From contig VGBR01000005.1 of the NCBI GenBank assembly GCA_016870355.1, positions 124,001-188,000 on the forward strand: a stretch of DNA of 64,000 bases. The letters are read 5' to 3'. Shown here one piece after another: positions 34,401 to 43,292 of the stretch. Positions within the stretch are counted from its first letter, which is position 1. Every line of letters starts with the position of its first letter. The DNA is from Actinomycetota bacterium. Its GTDB lineage: Bacteria; Actinomycetota; Acidimicrobiia; IMCC26256; PALSA-555. The notes beneath the pieces are model-generated. The model was not told where the DNA came from and did no database searches. It saw only the letters and a list, made by a program, of their open reading frames with translations. Position numbers and translations under genes: made by a program.

Positions 34401-35641
34401 CCGGCGCGCACGGCCGCGAGCAGCGCGGTGCACTCGACGAGCTCGTCACGAGTAAGTGGATAGAGCCGACCCTTCGGCGTTCCCGCGCGGGTGTGGTTCG
34501 AACGACCCACCCGTTGCAGGAACGTGGCGATGCTGCGCGGTGAGCCGACCTGACACACCAGCTCGACCGGTCCGATGTCGATGCCGAGCTCCAGCGATGC
34601 GGTGGCGACGAGGCACTTCAGATCACCAGCGCGCAGCCGGGACTCGATCCGGTAGCGGCGGTCCTTCGAGAGGCTGCCGTGGTGCGCGGCCACCAGCCCA
34701 CCCTCGGGTTGGTCGCCCAGGCGCTCCCCGAGGTGGTGCGCGAGCCGTTCGGCGAGTCGACGGGTGTTGACGAACACGAGCGTCGTGCGGTGCTGTGCAA
34801 CGTGCGCCGCGATGCGATCGAGCACGTCGGACATCTGCTCGTGCGACGACACCGCTTCGAGCTCACCTTCGGGGAGCTCGAGCGCAAGATCGAGATCACG
34901 CTGGTGACCCGAGTCGACGATCTCCGGGAGCCGGCGATCACCGACCAGCAGCCGCGCCACCGTCTCGATGGGCCGCTGCGTAGCCGACAACCCGATGCGA
35001 CTCGGGCGCTCGTCGCAGAGCGCTTCGAGCCGCTCCATCGTGAGCGCGAGGTGCGCGCCGCGCTTGTCGCGCGCGACCGCATGGATCTCGTCGATGATCA
35101 CTGTGTCGACGGTGCGGAGGATCTCGCGGCTCTTGGCCGCGGTGACCAACAGGTAGAGCGACTCCGGCGTCGTCACCACGAAGCTCGGCGGGCGGCGCAG
35201 CATCGCGGCGCGTTGCGAACTCGTGGTGTCGCCCGTGCGCACCGCCACCTCCAAGCTCGGCGCGTCGAGCCCCATCTCCGCGGCGACGGCGGCGATCTCC
35301 GCCAGCGGCCGTTCCAGGTTCTCGGCGATGTCGACGGCCAGCGCCTTCAGCGGAGACACGTAGACGACGCGCGCGACGTGGTGCACGTCTTCACCGGCTT
35401 GGTGCGCGCAGTACAGGCGATCGATCGCGACGAGGAATGCGGAAAGCGTCTTGCCCGAGCCCGTGGGCGCGGCGATCAGGGTGTCGGCACGCGCAGCGAT
35501 GCGCGGCCATCCGTCGCGCTGTGGTGCTGTCGGGCCGTTCGGGAACCGCCGCGCGAACCAGGTGGCCACCGCCGGGTGGAAGCCCGCGGGCGCGCCGGGT
35601 AGGTCGACAAGGGGAAGCCGCGGAGAGGCGATGGTCGCCAT
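31406..35641 (-). CDS. lhr: Lhr-type ATP-dependent helicase
   Basis: Large superfamily 2 helicase of 1411 aa, the size usual for actinobacterial Lhr. Walker A APTGSGKT (58-65), VIIDEIHAVARDKRGAHLALTMERLEAL (motif II region), SATQRP (motif III), the C-terminal RecA domain with LVFVNTRRLAERLAHHL, AAHHGSLSKDRR, CLVATASLELGIDIG and QRVGRSNH, followed by the winged-helix and Lhr-core domains and the long Lhr C-terminal part. It acts in DNA repair as an ATP-dependent 3'-5' helicase. Start ATG 35641 (MATIASPRL) with GGAGAA upstream. Its stop lies in the first unit of the 15-bp tandem repeat. Confidence 0.92.
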   Translation of the reverse strand: MATIASPRLPLVDLPGAPAGFHPAVATWFARRFPNGPTAPQRDGWPRIAARADTLIAAPTGSGKTLSAFLVAIDRLYCAHQAGEDVHHVARVVYVSPLKALAVDIAENLERPLAEIAAVAAEMGLDAPSLEVAVRTGDTTSSQRAAMLRRPPSFVVTTPESLYLLVTAAKSREILRTVDTVIIDEIHAVARDKRGAHLALTMERLEALCDERPSRIGLSATQRPIETVARLLVGDRRLPEIVDSGHQRDLDLALELPEGELEAVSSHEQMSDVLDRIAAHVAQHRTTLVFVNTRRLAERLAHHLGERLGDQPEGGLVAAHHGSLSKDRRYRIESRLRAGDLKCLVATASLELGIDIGPVELVCQVGSPRSIATFLQRVGRSNHTRAGTPKGRLYPLTRDELVECTALLAAVRAGRLDAIHPSRLPLDIAAQQIVAEVAAQEWRTDDLFDLVRRAAPYMDMTRAEFDEVITLVADGIRTPRGLRGAYIHHDAVNGEVRGRKAARLAALTSGGAIPETGDYRVVAEPDDTFIGTVNEDWAIESMAGDIFLLGTHSWQVRKVEPGVMRVRDAAGAPPTIPFWLGEAPARTAELSAEVSALRARVDELLEAGDPDAARAHIVEVAGVDAEVAAMIVDYLAVGRAALGAMPTQDLLVLERFFDETGGMQLVVHSPHGGRINRALGLALRKKFCRTFNFELQAAANDDAVVLSLGPHHSFPLAEVPRYLASKTVEDTLRHAVLDSPMFQSRWRWNLNRALMVLRFRNGRRNPPPIQRMESDDLMAAVFPQAAACAENVTGPIEIPDHVLVRQTITDTLHEALDVEGVCDLLAGIEQEQVAVHCVETTEPSVLAHEILTARPYAFLDDEGEVQNRRTNAVTLRRGLAVDLSAIGALEPEAIERVHTEVAPDPETADDLHDLLSSLVVTRARDEWRPRWDELVARNRGQVLRDESSELWCTTEQRADAEQALAGADEAVAAVLRGHLEISGVITPEVLHAMTALPMTRVATGLAMLEREGFALQGRYSPGADHAASEMQWVSRRLLARMHSYSRRSRRESVQAVTAQDFMRFLLRWQHVAPGTQLAGEAGLVEAIDQLQGYEGAAVAWESELFARRVRGYQAGLLDRLCHDGQVAWLRLTPRAGDDARITPGAPSKATPISVVLRDDLPWLLTAARDAGEPVEPPVGVTAEVIEVLRERGACFAGELAVATNQLPDTIDRALWDGVARGLLTSDGFGAIRGRLAGNGRRREVARLSRLRREPVRVVGAGRWSLVAALAHPMAEEIDREELAEAVAELLLHRWGVVFRDLAVRDSSICGGGRFPWRDVQRALRRLEDRGLVRGGRFVAGMTGEQYALPAAIEQLGQVRRSPRNGERVVVNATDPLNLVGVIVPGTTVTAIRTKTVTYVDGVPEDAVTPFS

Positions 35642-35705
35642 CACGAGGCATTCTCCACCATGGCTACGACACTCCAAGCTGAGATGTCGGCCTCGGATCT
35701 CGTCG

Positions 35706-36920
35706 TCACGCCGCCGCCAGCGGCTCGAGCGTTCGTCGATCTCGATCCGCAGGGAGCCATTCCAAGGCGGGCACGAACGTCTTCTGAGTGCCAACGCCGA
35801 GCAAGCGCAGGTCATGTCGGTGCTTGTAGTGGTGATGGAAGCGACAGAGCTTCTGAAGGTTGTCGAGCTCCGTACGACCGCCGAACTCGAGTGGCACGTT
35901 GTGGTCGACATCGAGGCCCCAGGCCGCGTTGCAGCCAGCGACTGCGCACTCCGGGTACAGATCGTCGATCGCGCTGCGCAGGTGAGTGGAGATCGTGCGT
36001 CCGAGATGAGAGATCGCGAGGACGTCGGTGCCGTTGGTGATGAGCGCCTTCATGAACGCGTCCTCGGCAAGACACCGAGCGACGGAGACCGGAATCGGCC
36101 CGACTCCGGCGATCTCGCAGACTTCGCCCGGCTTGGTGTCGCCACGCAGGAACGCGGCGTGGTCGATCCGCACCGTCACCACCGGCATCGGCCCCGAGCC
36201 CGCGGGCATCTCACCGGTGCAGGCTTCGGCTTGTGCGAGCGCTGCGTCGAACATCAGCGCGCGGTGCGGCTCGCGTTCGGCCGGGTCCTGATCCTTCACC
36301 CGAGCGAAGAGCTCGGCTTCGTAGGCCGCCAAGGAGTTGGCGATACGGGTAGTGAGGTCGATCGGGCCACGAATGTCGATGCGGCCGGTGCCGTCCCAGT
36401 CCTGCCAATGCCGCCACGAACGCTCGCCGTAGATCCGGTCGTACGTGGTGTCGGCGTCGATGGCAGCGGCGGCGACCACCCGCTTGGACTCTGCTTTGAG
36501 ACCCTTGAGCCCATCGGTCTCGGCGCGACGCAGCAGGAGCGATTCCGCCGACGGGTCGGCGCTGGCTGCCGCGCCAACCTCTTTCGCCTGCGCGCCGGAC
36601 AGTCGACCGTCACGCAACGCGGCTTCGGTCTCAGAGAGCTGTTCAACCTGGTGCGCGGTATCGATCACCTGCGCCGCCGCACCCACACTCGTGCCAGACA
36701 TCTTCGCCAGGTAGTGCGCGGTGCTCCGGTAGGAGCCGTCGTGCGCACCGAGCTCATCGACCCTCCCCGCGGCCAGCATCTTGCTCGCCGCCGCCAAGCG
36801 CTCGAGGTCGGCCGACTCCACCAGATGCCGCCGTGCACCCGCGCCATCGAGCACACCGTGATCGACCTCGGCGAGATGCTCCCGCATCAGCTCGATCGCC
36901 TGGCGGACCTTCGACGGCAC
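35706..36920 (-). CDS. DUF222 and HNH endonuclease domain protein
   Basis: Protein of 404 aa. The N-terminal helical DUF222 domain (about 1-300) is typical of the 13E12-repeat family abundant in Actinobacteria. The C-terminal HNH domain has PECAVAGCNAAWGLDVDHNVPLEFGGRTELDNLQKLCRFHHHYKH with the Cys pairs and DH/N/H residues of HNH nucleases intact. Biological role unknown; such genes are often multi-copy and may be selfish. Start is chosen as GTG 36920 because GGAGGA lies just upstream; a TTG at 36932 would include the Shine-Dalgarno sequence in the protein. Confidence 0.85.
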   Translation of the reverse strand: MPSKVRQAIELMREHLAEVDHGVLDGAGARRHLVESADLERLAAASKMLAAGRVDELGAHDGSYRSTAHYLAKMSGTSVGAAAQVIDTAHQVEQLSETEAALRDGRLSGAQAKEVGAAASADPSAESLLLRRAETDGLKGLKAESKRVVAAAAIDADTTYDRIYGERSWRHWQDWDGTGRIDIRGPIDLTTRIANSLAAYEAELFARVKDQDPAEREPHRALMFDAALAQAEACTGEMPAGSGPMPVVTVRIDHAAFLRGDTKPGEVCEIAGVGPIPVSVARCLAEDAFMKALITNGTDVLAISHLGRTISTHLRSAIDDLYPECAVAGCNAAWGLDVDHNVPLEFGGRTELDNLQKLCRFHHHYKHRHDLRLLGVGTQKTFVPALEWLPADRDRRTLEPLAAA

Positions 36921-37104
36921 GACTTCCTCCAATCAGGGCCGGCCCCCCTTCCCGAGGGCCTCCAACATCAACTGGGGAAGTTGCCACCACTCTGCGAACA
37001 CCTGTTCGCCCTGTCAAGCCCGGGACGCGTCTCGGCGGGGGCCGTATAGGGCTCTCACCTGCGCAAATAGTCGGCTCAAGAAATTCTTCCGAAAAAAGCA
37101 GGTC

Positions 37105-37110
37105 TACAGT
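37105..37110 (+). promoter_or_regulatory. -10-like box TACAGT for the lipoprotein gene
   Basis: TACAGT ends 8 bases before ATG 37119. The 36933-37104 stretch between the divergent HNH and lipoprotein genes is AT-richer near its right end (AAATTCTTCCGAAAAAAG) and shows no gene. Confidence 0.45.
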
Positions 37111-37118
37111 GATGCGCC

Positions 37119-37526
37119 ATGAGGTGTGACGGCTGGAGGCAGATGGTCACGCGGGTCGGGCTCGGGGTGGTGCTTGCGACGGCGCTAGTCGCGTGCGGTG
37201 GCGGGCCCGCCGACGGATTCCAGTCCATCGGCACCGGCGACACCTACGGCGAATGGGAGCTGTTCGCCGAGGCGAAGGACGGCGAGTGGACCGGCTGCCT
37301 CCGTTGGGACGGCGGCGGTGTCGAGTCCGAGGAGTGCACCGACCCGGCGCGCGGAGCGCTGTTCGAAGTCGAGTTCGAAGACGTGATCTTCGGTGCCGTA
37401 GCCGACGGCCGCACGCTCGTCTTCGCCGACGACGGACGCGAGGTCGAGCTCATCGACGAGGCTGGCCTCCCGGGCCATGACTTCTTCGTCGTCGCCCGCG
37501 AGGCCACGCTCGAGCTCGACGACTGA
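37119..37526 (+). CDS. Small secreted lipoprotein, function unknown
   Basis: Protein of 135 aa with an N-terminal signal peptide and lipobox LVAC, the lipidated Cys being C26 (LATALVACGGG). The mature part is acidic (GDTYGEWELFAEAKDGEWTGCLRWDGGGVESEECTD...) with two further Cys (in GCLRW and EECTD) that may form a disulfide. It should be anchored on the outer face of the cytoplasmic membrane. No domain family recognised. Confidence 0.7.
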   Translation: MRCDGWRQMVTRVGLGVVLATALVACGGGPADGFQSIGTGDTYGEWELFAEAKDGEWTGCLRWDGGGVESEECTDPARGALFEVEFEDVIFGAVADGRTLVFADDGREVELIDEAGLPGHDFFVVAREATLELDD

Positions 37527-37645
37527 GCAGCCGAGGGTTCGCCAGACAGAACGCCCCGGCACCGCAGCGTTGCAATGAACTTCCCGACGATCATCGCCGC
37601 ACTGATCGAAGCCGAGATCGGCAGCCCGACCGTGGGCTCTGGACC

Positions 37646-38152
37646 CTACAGGTTCGGCAGATCCGCGAGCCACCACGCGAGCGCTGCCCCCACCCAGATG
37701 GGCGCGCTGATGAAGATCGCGAGGTCGGTGTTTCGGGTGGACAGCGCGCCGATAGCAGCCACCGCAGCGTCGATGGGGAAGTAGATCGGGAACACGACCA
37801 GCACAGCACCACCGGACGTTGCCACGCCCTTGCCGCCACGAAAGCGCGACCACACCGGGAAGATGTGACCCGCGATCCCCGCCGTCGCACCCGCGTACGC
37901 ACCGGGCTCGTCACCGATCAGCCACCCGACGAGACCGGCGACGACACCCTTGATGATGTCGACGACGATCACCAGCACGCCCCACTTCGCGCCGACCACG
38001 TGCATCGCGTTGAGTCCGCCGGGGTTTCCGCTCCCTGCCGTCCGCAAGTCCACGCGACCGCGAGTCGCGATCCGGGCGACGAGGTCCGCAGTGGGGAACG
38101 TGCCGACGAAGTAGCCCGCCGCGGCCGCGGCGACTGTCAGCCCTTCGTCCAT
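37646..38152 (-). CDS. plsY: Acyl-phosphate:glycerol-3-phosphate acyltransferase (PlsY)
   Basis: Membrane acyltransferase of 168 aa making lysophosphatidic acid from acyl-phosphate. PlsY motifs: GSGNPGGLNAMHVVGAKWG (motif 1), DIIKG, and GHIFPVWSRFRGGKGVATSGG (motifs 2/3). The C-terminus is shorter than in most PlsY (about 200 aa) and ends at LADLPNL. Start ATG 38152; an upstream GTG at 38185 would add 11 residues. No partner PlsX gene is present. Confidence 0.85.
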   Translation of the reverse strand: MDEGLTVAAAAAGYFVGTFPTADLVARIATRGRVDLRTAGSGNPGGLNAMHVVGAKWGVLVIVVDIIKGVVAGLVGWLIGDEPGAYAGATAGIAGHIFPVWSRFRGGKGVATSGGAVLVVFPIYFPIDAAVAAIGALSTRNTDLAIFISAPIWVGAALAWWLADLPNL

Positions 38153-38202
38153 GAAGAGAGGATATTGAGGCCAGTACGCTTCCACGTCGAGCAGGAGCGC
38201 TT

Positions 38203-38439
38203 GTGCCGTACTTCCTCGACCGCCACGACAACGTCGAAGCGACGCCTGAGGAGCTTGCGGCCGCGCACGTTCAAGACGTGGCGATCCAGTCGAAGTACGG
38301 GGTGAACTACCTCAGCGACTGGTTCGACCCCGAGGCGCGCTCCGTCTTCGGCTTCGTCGACGCTCCCGACGCTGATGCTGCCGAGGCAGACCGTGGAGTC
38401 CGATACCGGTCGACCAACCGCCGTCAGAACGGGAGATGA
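38203..38439 (+). CDS. DUF4242 (SCO4226 nickel-binding-like) protein, probably C-terminally altered
   Basis: Protein of 78 aa opening MPYFLDRHDNVEATPEELAAAHVQDVAIQSKYGVNYLSDWFDPEARSVFGFVDAPDADAAEA, the clear start of a DUF4242 domain, whose Streptomyces member SCO4226 binds nickel. The expected end (AVHREAHG-type segment) is missing and the last 17 residues are basic and unlike the family, so a 3' truncation or frameshift is likely. GCAGGAGC precedes GTG 38203. Divergent from plsY. Confidence 0.65.
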   Translation: MPYFLDRHDNVEATPEELAAAHVQDVAIQSKYGVNYLSDWFDPEARSVFGFVDAPDADAAEADRGVRYRSTNRRQNGR

Positions 38440-38445
38440 CCTGCG

Positions 38446-39507
<1,062 letters not shown>

Positions 39508-39516
39508 TCAGATTAC

Positions 39517-40009
39517 TCAGGGCAGTTGTTCCGCCGGATCGACCTGGAAGAGCTCCATCGCCGACAACGTGGGGTCGGCCGCCAGCCTCGGCAGCATCCG
39601 CCGATACGCATCGATGTAGCCAGAGGAGTTGTGGGTCTCCTGCACCGTGCGGCGCGCCGCATCTCCGAGTCGGGCGCGGTCCGCTGGCGTGAGCGTGAGC
39701 AGACGCTGGAGCGCACCACCCAGCGCACCGAGGTCACGCGGCTCGAACAGCAATCCGTTCTCGTCATCGCGCACCACCTCGGGGTTGCCCCAGACGGCGG
39801 ACACTGCAACCGGAAGACCGAACGCCATGGCTTCGAGCAACGTCCGGGGCAGGGACTCCACGTCGGAGCAGAGCACGAAGGCATCCGCGGCGACATACCA
39901 AGGAAGGTGATCCTCGACCACCGGTCGGATCTGGACGCACGGCCCGAGCCCGAGACGCTCGACGACCTCGCGAACTGCCAACGCGTAGGCGACGGCTCGT
40001 CGACACCGG
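39517..40009 (-). pseudogene. 3' fragment of a group 1 glycosyltransferase
   Basis: About 160 residues resembling the C-terminal half of a GT4-type glycosyltransferase: AVREVVERLGLGPCVQIRPV, ADAFVLCSDVESLPRTLLEAMAFGLPV, GNPEVVRDDENGLLFEPRDLGALGGAL. The N-terminal half is absent, and in frame a stop lies just upstream of the fragment. It is joined at its 5' side, out of frame, to a truncated methyltransferase gene. It is probably not expressed as a functional enzyme. Confidence 0.75.
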
Positions 40010-40592
40010 TGTCAACCGAGCTCTTGCCGTGCCCCCACACGGTGCGCCCCACCAGCTCCAGATCCGGGAGCTCGTGCGCGTCGCCCCGCATCTCCCAGTA
40101 CCCGGATCCCTGATAGGTCGCGTAGAGGATCCCACCTGGTCGGAGCACGCGGCGGAGCTCGAGCAACCATGCCGCCGCGGTGTCGGTGAGGTGCGTGAAC
40201 ACCGACGCCGCATGAACGAGGTCGACACTCGAGTCCGCCAGGGGAAGTGGCGGAACGGCCCCGCAGTGCAACACCTCGAACGGTGGACACATGTGCGCGT
40301 GCACCCACGCGACGCTCTCATCGTGCACGTCGCAGCCGATGAACGCCTCCGTGCGCCCGGCTTCCTCAGCGAAGTGACGCATGACGCGGCCGGCACCACA
40401 GCCGAAGTCCAGCACGGTCTTGCCGTCGAACGACCAGTCGGCGGGAAGGTTCTTCAAGAGGTTCTCGCGTTTGAAGCGACCTGTTTCGAGCCAGGCCGCG
40501 CGCGTCTCGCTCGCCGACGGAGGGAAGTTCCCGACCCGACGGATCAGCGCGTCCGGCGGTACAGGGAAGGGCTCGCGCTCGGCTGCGGTCAC
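40010..40592 (-). pseudogene. 5' part of a class I SAM methyltransferase, truncated by fusion
   Basis: Begins at GTG 40592, in the stop of ilvN (GTGA overlap). FDGKTVLDFGCGAGRVMRHFAEEAG is the SAM motif I, FIGCDVHDESV motif II, and LADSSVDLVHAASVFTHL motif IV region; LLELRRVLRPGGILYATYQGSG follows. After ...DLELVGRTVWGHGKSS the sequence no longer resembles a methyltransferase; the frame reads on into the glycosyltransferase fragment in the wrong frame and ends at 39513. The first 190 residues may still fold. Such methyltransferase-glycosyltransferase pairs usually belong to surface-glycan clusters, so this is a displaced remnant. Confidence 0.72.
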
Positions 40593-41128
40593 GCGCCCCG
40601 AGTCTTCACCGCGCGGAGGCGCTGCTGACTGCGGCTCAGCTTCGGCAAGGCGATCTGGCCGGTGCGCTGGAGCTCGACGATGCCGAACGGCGTGAGCAGG
40701 TCGGTGATCGCGTCGAGCTTGTCGGGGCGACCAGCCACCTGGATCGTGATCGCCTCGAACCCGACATCTTCGATGCGGGCCTCGAAGATCGATGCGAGCT
40801 CGGTGATCTGCGAGCGCGTGTCGACTTCAGCCTTGACCGTCACCAGCATGAGCTCGCGCTCCACCGCGTCGTCTGGGTGCAGCTCCATGACCTTGATGAC
40901 CGGGATCAGCTTGTGGAGCTGCTTGGTGACCTGCTCCAGCGGCGCCGACGCCGCGTCGACCACGATCGTCATGCGACTGAAGCGCTCGTCCTCGGTCGGG
41001 CTCACCGCCAACGACACGATGTTGAACCCGCGCCGCGCGAAGAGCCCCGCGACGCGGCTGAGCACGCCGAACTTGTTCTCGACGGTGATCGAGTAGATGT
41101 GATGTTGGATGTCGCCGGTGGCTGCCAT
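40589..41128 (-). CDS. ilvN: Acetolactate synthase small (regulatory) subunit
   Basis: Regulatory subunit of 179 aa that confers valine feedback inhibition on IlvB. N-terminal ACT domain (HIYSITVENKFGVLSRVAGLFARRGFNIVSLAVSPTED, about 9-47) and a C-terminal ALS-ss domain (RELMLVTVKAEVDTRSQI...GIVELQRTGQIALPKLSR). AGGAAAGG precedes ATG 41128. Lies 65 bp downstream of ilvB on the same strand; its stop overlaps the broken methyltransferase start by 4 bp. Confidence 0.93.
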   Translation of the reverse strand: MAATGDIQHHIYSITVENKFGVLSRVAGLFARRGFNIVSLAVSPTEDERFSRMTIVVDAASAPLEQVTKQLHKLIPVIKVMELHPDDAVERELMLVTVKAEVDTRSQITELASIFEARIEDVGFEAITIQVAGRPDKLDAITDLLTPFGIVELQRTGQIALPKLSRSQQRLRAVKTRGA

Positions 41129-41193
41129 GGTCACCTTTCCTGGTCGATTCCGCTCCGGCGTCCCGGCCTCCGGCCACGCCTGCGCTGCATCTC

Positions 41194-42933
41194 CTACCGC
41201 TCTCCAAACGAGTCGTGCGCGGGATCGAGGATGATCTCGTCGTTCGAGTGACCGGCGGGCACCATCGGGTACACCTTCTCCCGATAGTCGGTTCGGAAGT
41301 CGATGACCACCGGGCGGTCGTCGATCGCGTTGGCCTTCTCGATCGCCGGCTCCACCTCTTCGGCGTGGTCGACGCGGATGCCCTCGCACCCCATCGCCTC
41401 GGCCCACTTCACGTAGTCAGGCAGGTCCGGCGAGAGGTACACCTCGCTGTAGCGCTCCTCGTAGAAGAGCTCCTGCCACTGGCGCACCATGCCCAGGTAC
41501 GCGTTGTTCAGGATCGCGACCTTGATCGGGATGCGCTCCGACGCCGCGGTCACGAGCTCCTGCGCGGTCATCTGGAAGCACCCGTCACCGTCGATCGCCC
41601 ACACCATGCGGGAGGGACAGCCGACCTTGGCGCCGATGGCCGCCGGCACTGCGAAGCCCATGGTGCCGAGTCCACCGGAGTTCACGAACGTATACGGGTG
41701 GTTGAACTTCCAGCGCTGGCTCGCCCACATCTGGTGCTGCCCCACGCCCGACACCACGATCGTGTCGTCGGGAGTGTGGTCGCGCAGCTGGTCCACGCAG
41801 AACTGCGGCTTCAACGGACCGCCTTCGGTCTGCTCATACACGAGCGGGAAGTCGCGCTGCCACTCCTTCAGACGTGTGTGCCACTCGTCGAGGGACGGCC
41901 ACGCCGCTTCGTCGTCCTCGTGCTTGGCCTTGTCGGAGCTGACCGCCTTCACGAGCTCCTCGATCACGCGCCGACAGTCGCCCACGATCGGCACGTCGGG
42001 TCGGCGCACCTTGCCGAGCTCGGCGGGGTCGATGTCGACGTGGATGATCTTGGCCTCGGGCGCGAACGCACCGACTTTGCCCGTCACCCGGTCGTCGAAA
42101 CGGGAGCCGAGCGCGATGAGGAGGTCGGCTTGCTGCATCGACGTGACCGCGGTGTAGTTCCCGTGCATCCCCGGCATGCCGAGGCACAGCTCGTGGTCGT
42201 CGGGGAACGCGCCCCGCGCCATCAGCGTCGTCACCACCGGGAAGCCGGTGAGCTCGACGAGCTCCTTGAGCGCCTCGGCTGCGCGCGCCTTGAGGATCCC
42301 ACCGCCCGCGTAGATCACGGGCCGCTTCGACTGCGACATCAGTCGCGCCGCGTCCTTGATCTGCTTCGAGTGGCCCTTGGTCGTGGGCTTGTAGCCAGGC
42401 AGGTCGATGCTGTCGGGCCAGTACCAGTCCATCGTCTGGTTCGCGATGTCCTTGGGCACGTCCACGAGCACCGGACCGGGCCGGCCGGTCGTCGCCACGT
42501 GGAACGCCTCGCGCACGATGCGCGGGATGTCCTGCGAGTCGGTCACGAGCCAGTTGTGCTTGGTGACCGGCATCGTGATGCCGACGGTGTCGCACTCTTG
42601 GAAGGCGTCGGTGCCGATGTTGGCGTAGGGCACCTGGCCGGTGATCACCACGATCGGGATCGAGTCCATGTAGGCGTCGCAGAGGGGCGTGACGATGTTC
42701 GTCGCCGCCGGCCCGCTCGTGACCATCGCCACGCCGGGACGCCCCGTCGCATGCGCATAGCCCTCGGCCATGTGGCCGGCGCCCTGCTCGTGGCGCACAA
42801 GGATGTGGCGGATCGACGAGTCGATGAGCGGGTCGTAGACCGGGAGGATCGCCCCTCCGGGCAGGCCGAACATGACCTCCACGGCCTCTTGCTCGAGGCT
42901 CTTGATGAGGGCTTGGGCTCCGGTCAGCTGCAT
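41194..42933 (-). CDS. ilvB: Acetolactate synthase large subunit
   Basis: ThDP- and FAD-dependent catalytic subunit of 579 aa. The ThDP glutamate is in [17 protein letters not shown]-domain segments and [14 protein letters not shown] follow; the Mg/ThDP motif is [32 protein letters not shown]. It condenses pyruvate with pyruvate or 2-oxobutyrate. ATG 42933 has a purine-rich GAGAGAGAG region upstream. The 5' leader carries a short Leu/Val-rich peptide and a terminator, so expression is probably attenuated by branched-chain amino acids. Confidence 0.95.
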   Translation of the reverse strand: MQLTGAQALIKSLEQEAVEVMFGLPGGAILPVYDPLIDSSIRHILVRHEQGAGHMAEGYAHATGRPGVAMVTSGPAATNIVTPLCDAYMDSIPIVVITGQVPYANIGTDAFQECDTVGITMPVTKHNWLVTDSQDIPRIVREAFHVATTGRPGPVLVDVPKDIANQTMDWYWPDSIDLPGYKPTTKGHSKQIKDAARLMSQSKRPVIYAGGGILKARAAEALKELVELTGFPVVTTLMARGAFPDDHELCLGMPGMHGNYTAVTSMQQADLLIALGSRFDDRVTGKVGAFAPEAKIIHVDIDPAELGKVRRPDVPIVGDCRRVIEELVKAVSSDKAKHEDDEAAWPSLDEWHTRLKEWQRDFPLVYEQTEGGPLKPQFCVDQLRDHTPDDTIVVSGVGQHQMWASQRWKFNHPYTFVNSGGLGTMGFAVPAAIGAKVGCPSRMVWAIDGDGCFQMTAQELVTAASERIPIKVAILNNAYLGMVRQWQELFYEERYSEVYLSPDLPDYVKWAEAMGCEGIRVDHAEEVEPAIEKANAIDDRPVVIDFRTDYREKVYPMVPAGHSNDEIILDPAHDSFGER

Positions 42934-42989
42934 CTCGGTCTCTCTCTCTCAGTGGTGACTCGGTGGGGTGGAAAAGGGCTCGGGATATG

Positions 42990-43013
42990 AAAAACCCCTC
43001 GCTGTGCGAGGGG
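42990..43013 (-). terminator. Attenuator terminator in the ilvB leader
   Basis: On the minus strand CCCCTCG-cacag-CGAGGGG followed by TTTTT: a 7-bp GC stem and U tract typical of an intrinsic terminator, placed between the leader peptide and ilvB. It would cut transcription before ilvB unless an alternative fold forms. Confidence 0.78.
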
Positions 43014-43018
43014 CGGGA

Positions 43019-43047
43019 GCGCACGCGCGTCTGGAGGCGGCGTGCGC
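43019..43047 (-). promoter_or_regulatory. Upstream leader hairpin (candidate alternative fold of the ilvB attenuator)
   Basis: An 8-bp stem (GCGCACGC with GCGTGCGC, 13-base loop) lies between the leader peptide stop and the terminator. The 11-mer GCACGCCGCCT occurs both at the start of the leader peptide frame and in this hairpin, which would allow exclusive pairings as in amino-acid attenuators. The exact switch needs RNA folding. Confidence 0.5.
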
Positions 43048-43082
43048 TACGTAACGACTACGAGGAGGTAGGCGGCGTGCAT
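43047..43082 (-). CDS. ilvB leader peptide
   Basis: Eleven-residue frame M-H-A-A-Y-L-L-V-V-V-T ending at TAG, rich in Leu and Val. It stands about 30 bp before a terminator hairpin and about 110 bp before ilvB. Ribosome stalling on Leu/Val codons when charged tRNA is scarce would favour read-through, the classic attenuation logic known for ilv operons. There is no Shine-Dalgarno sequence; the promoter-like boxes suggest a leaderless start at this ATG. Confidence 0.75.
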   Translation of the reverse strand: MHAAYLLVVVT

Positions 43083-43090
43083 CGGCGGAC

Positions 43091-43119
43091 AGTGTGACGG
43101 ATCCCGCCCGGGAGCGCAA
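43091..43119 (-). promoter_or_regulatory. Promoter candidate for the ilvB leader
   Basis: Minus-strand TTGCGC (43114-43119) and CACACT (43091-43096) are separated by 17 bases, and the -10-like box ends 8 bases before the leader peptide ATG. The -10 is weak, so this is a plausible rather than a firm promoter. Confidence 0.4.
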
Positions 43120-43292
43120 GGGGTATCGCGTTGGCTGTGCTCACGGCTGCGCGCCGGACGTTGTGGGCGAGGGCACGCCTTGGCTCGGGCCGTCACCGGC
43201 CCTCGCAAACCCCCGTTGTTGCGCTCTCCAGGACTGGTGGCAGGAGGCCGATGATCTGGACGGGTAGGGGTCCAACCGCTGAGGTCCTCGCA

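Noticed and set aside
35451-37049. 532-codon open frame antisense to the DUF222-HNH gene
   Set aside because: No family resemblance, and it would cross the intergenic gap and the start of lhr.
41215-42990. 591-codon open frame antisense to ilvB
   Set aside because: Shadow of the highly conserved ilvB gene; no recognisable protein family.
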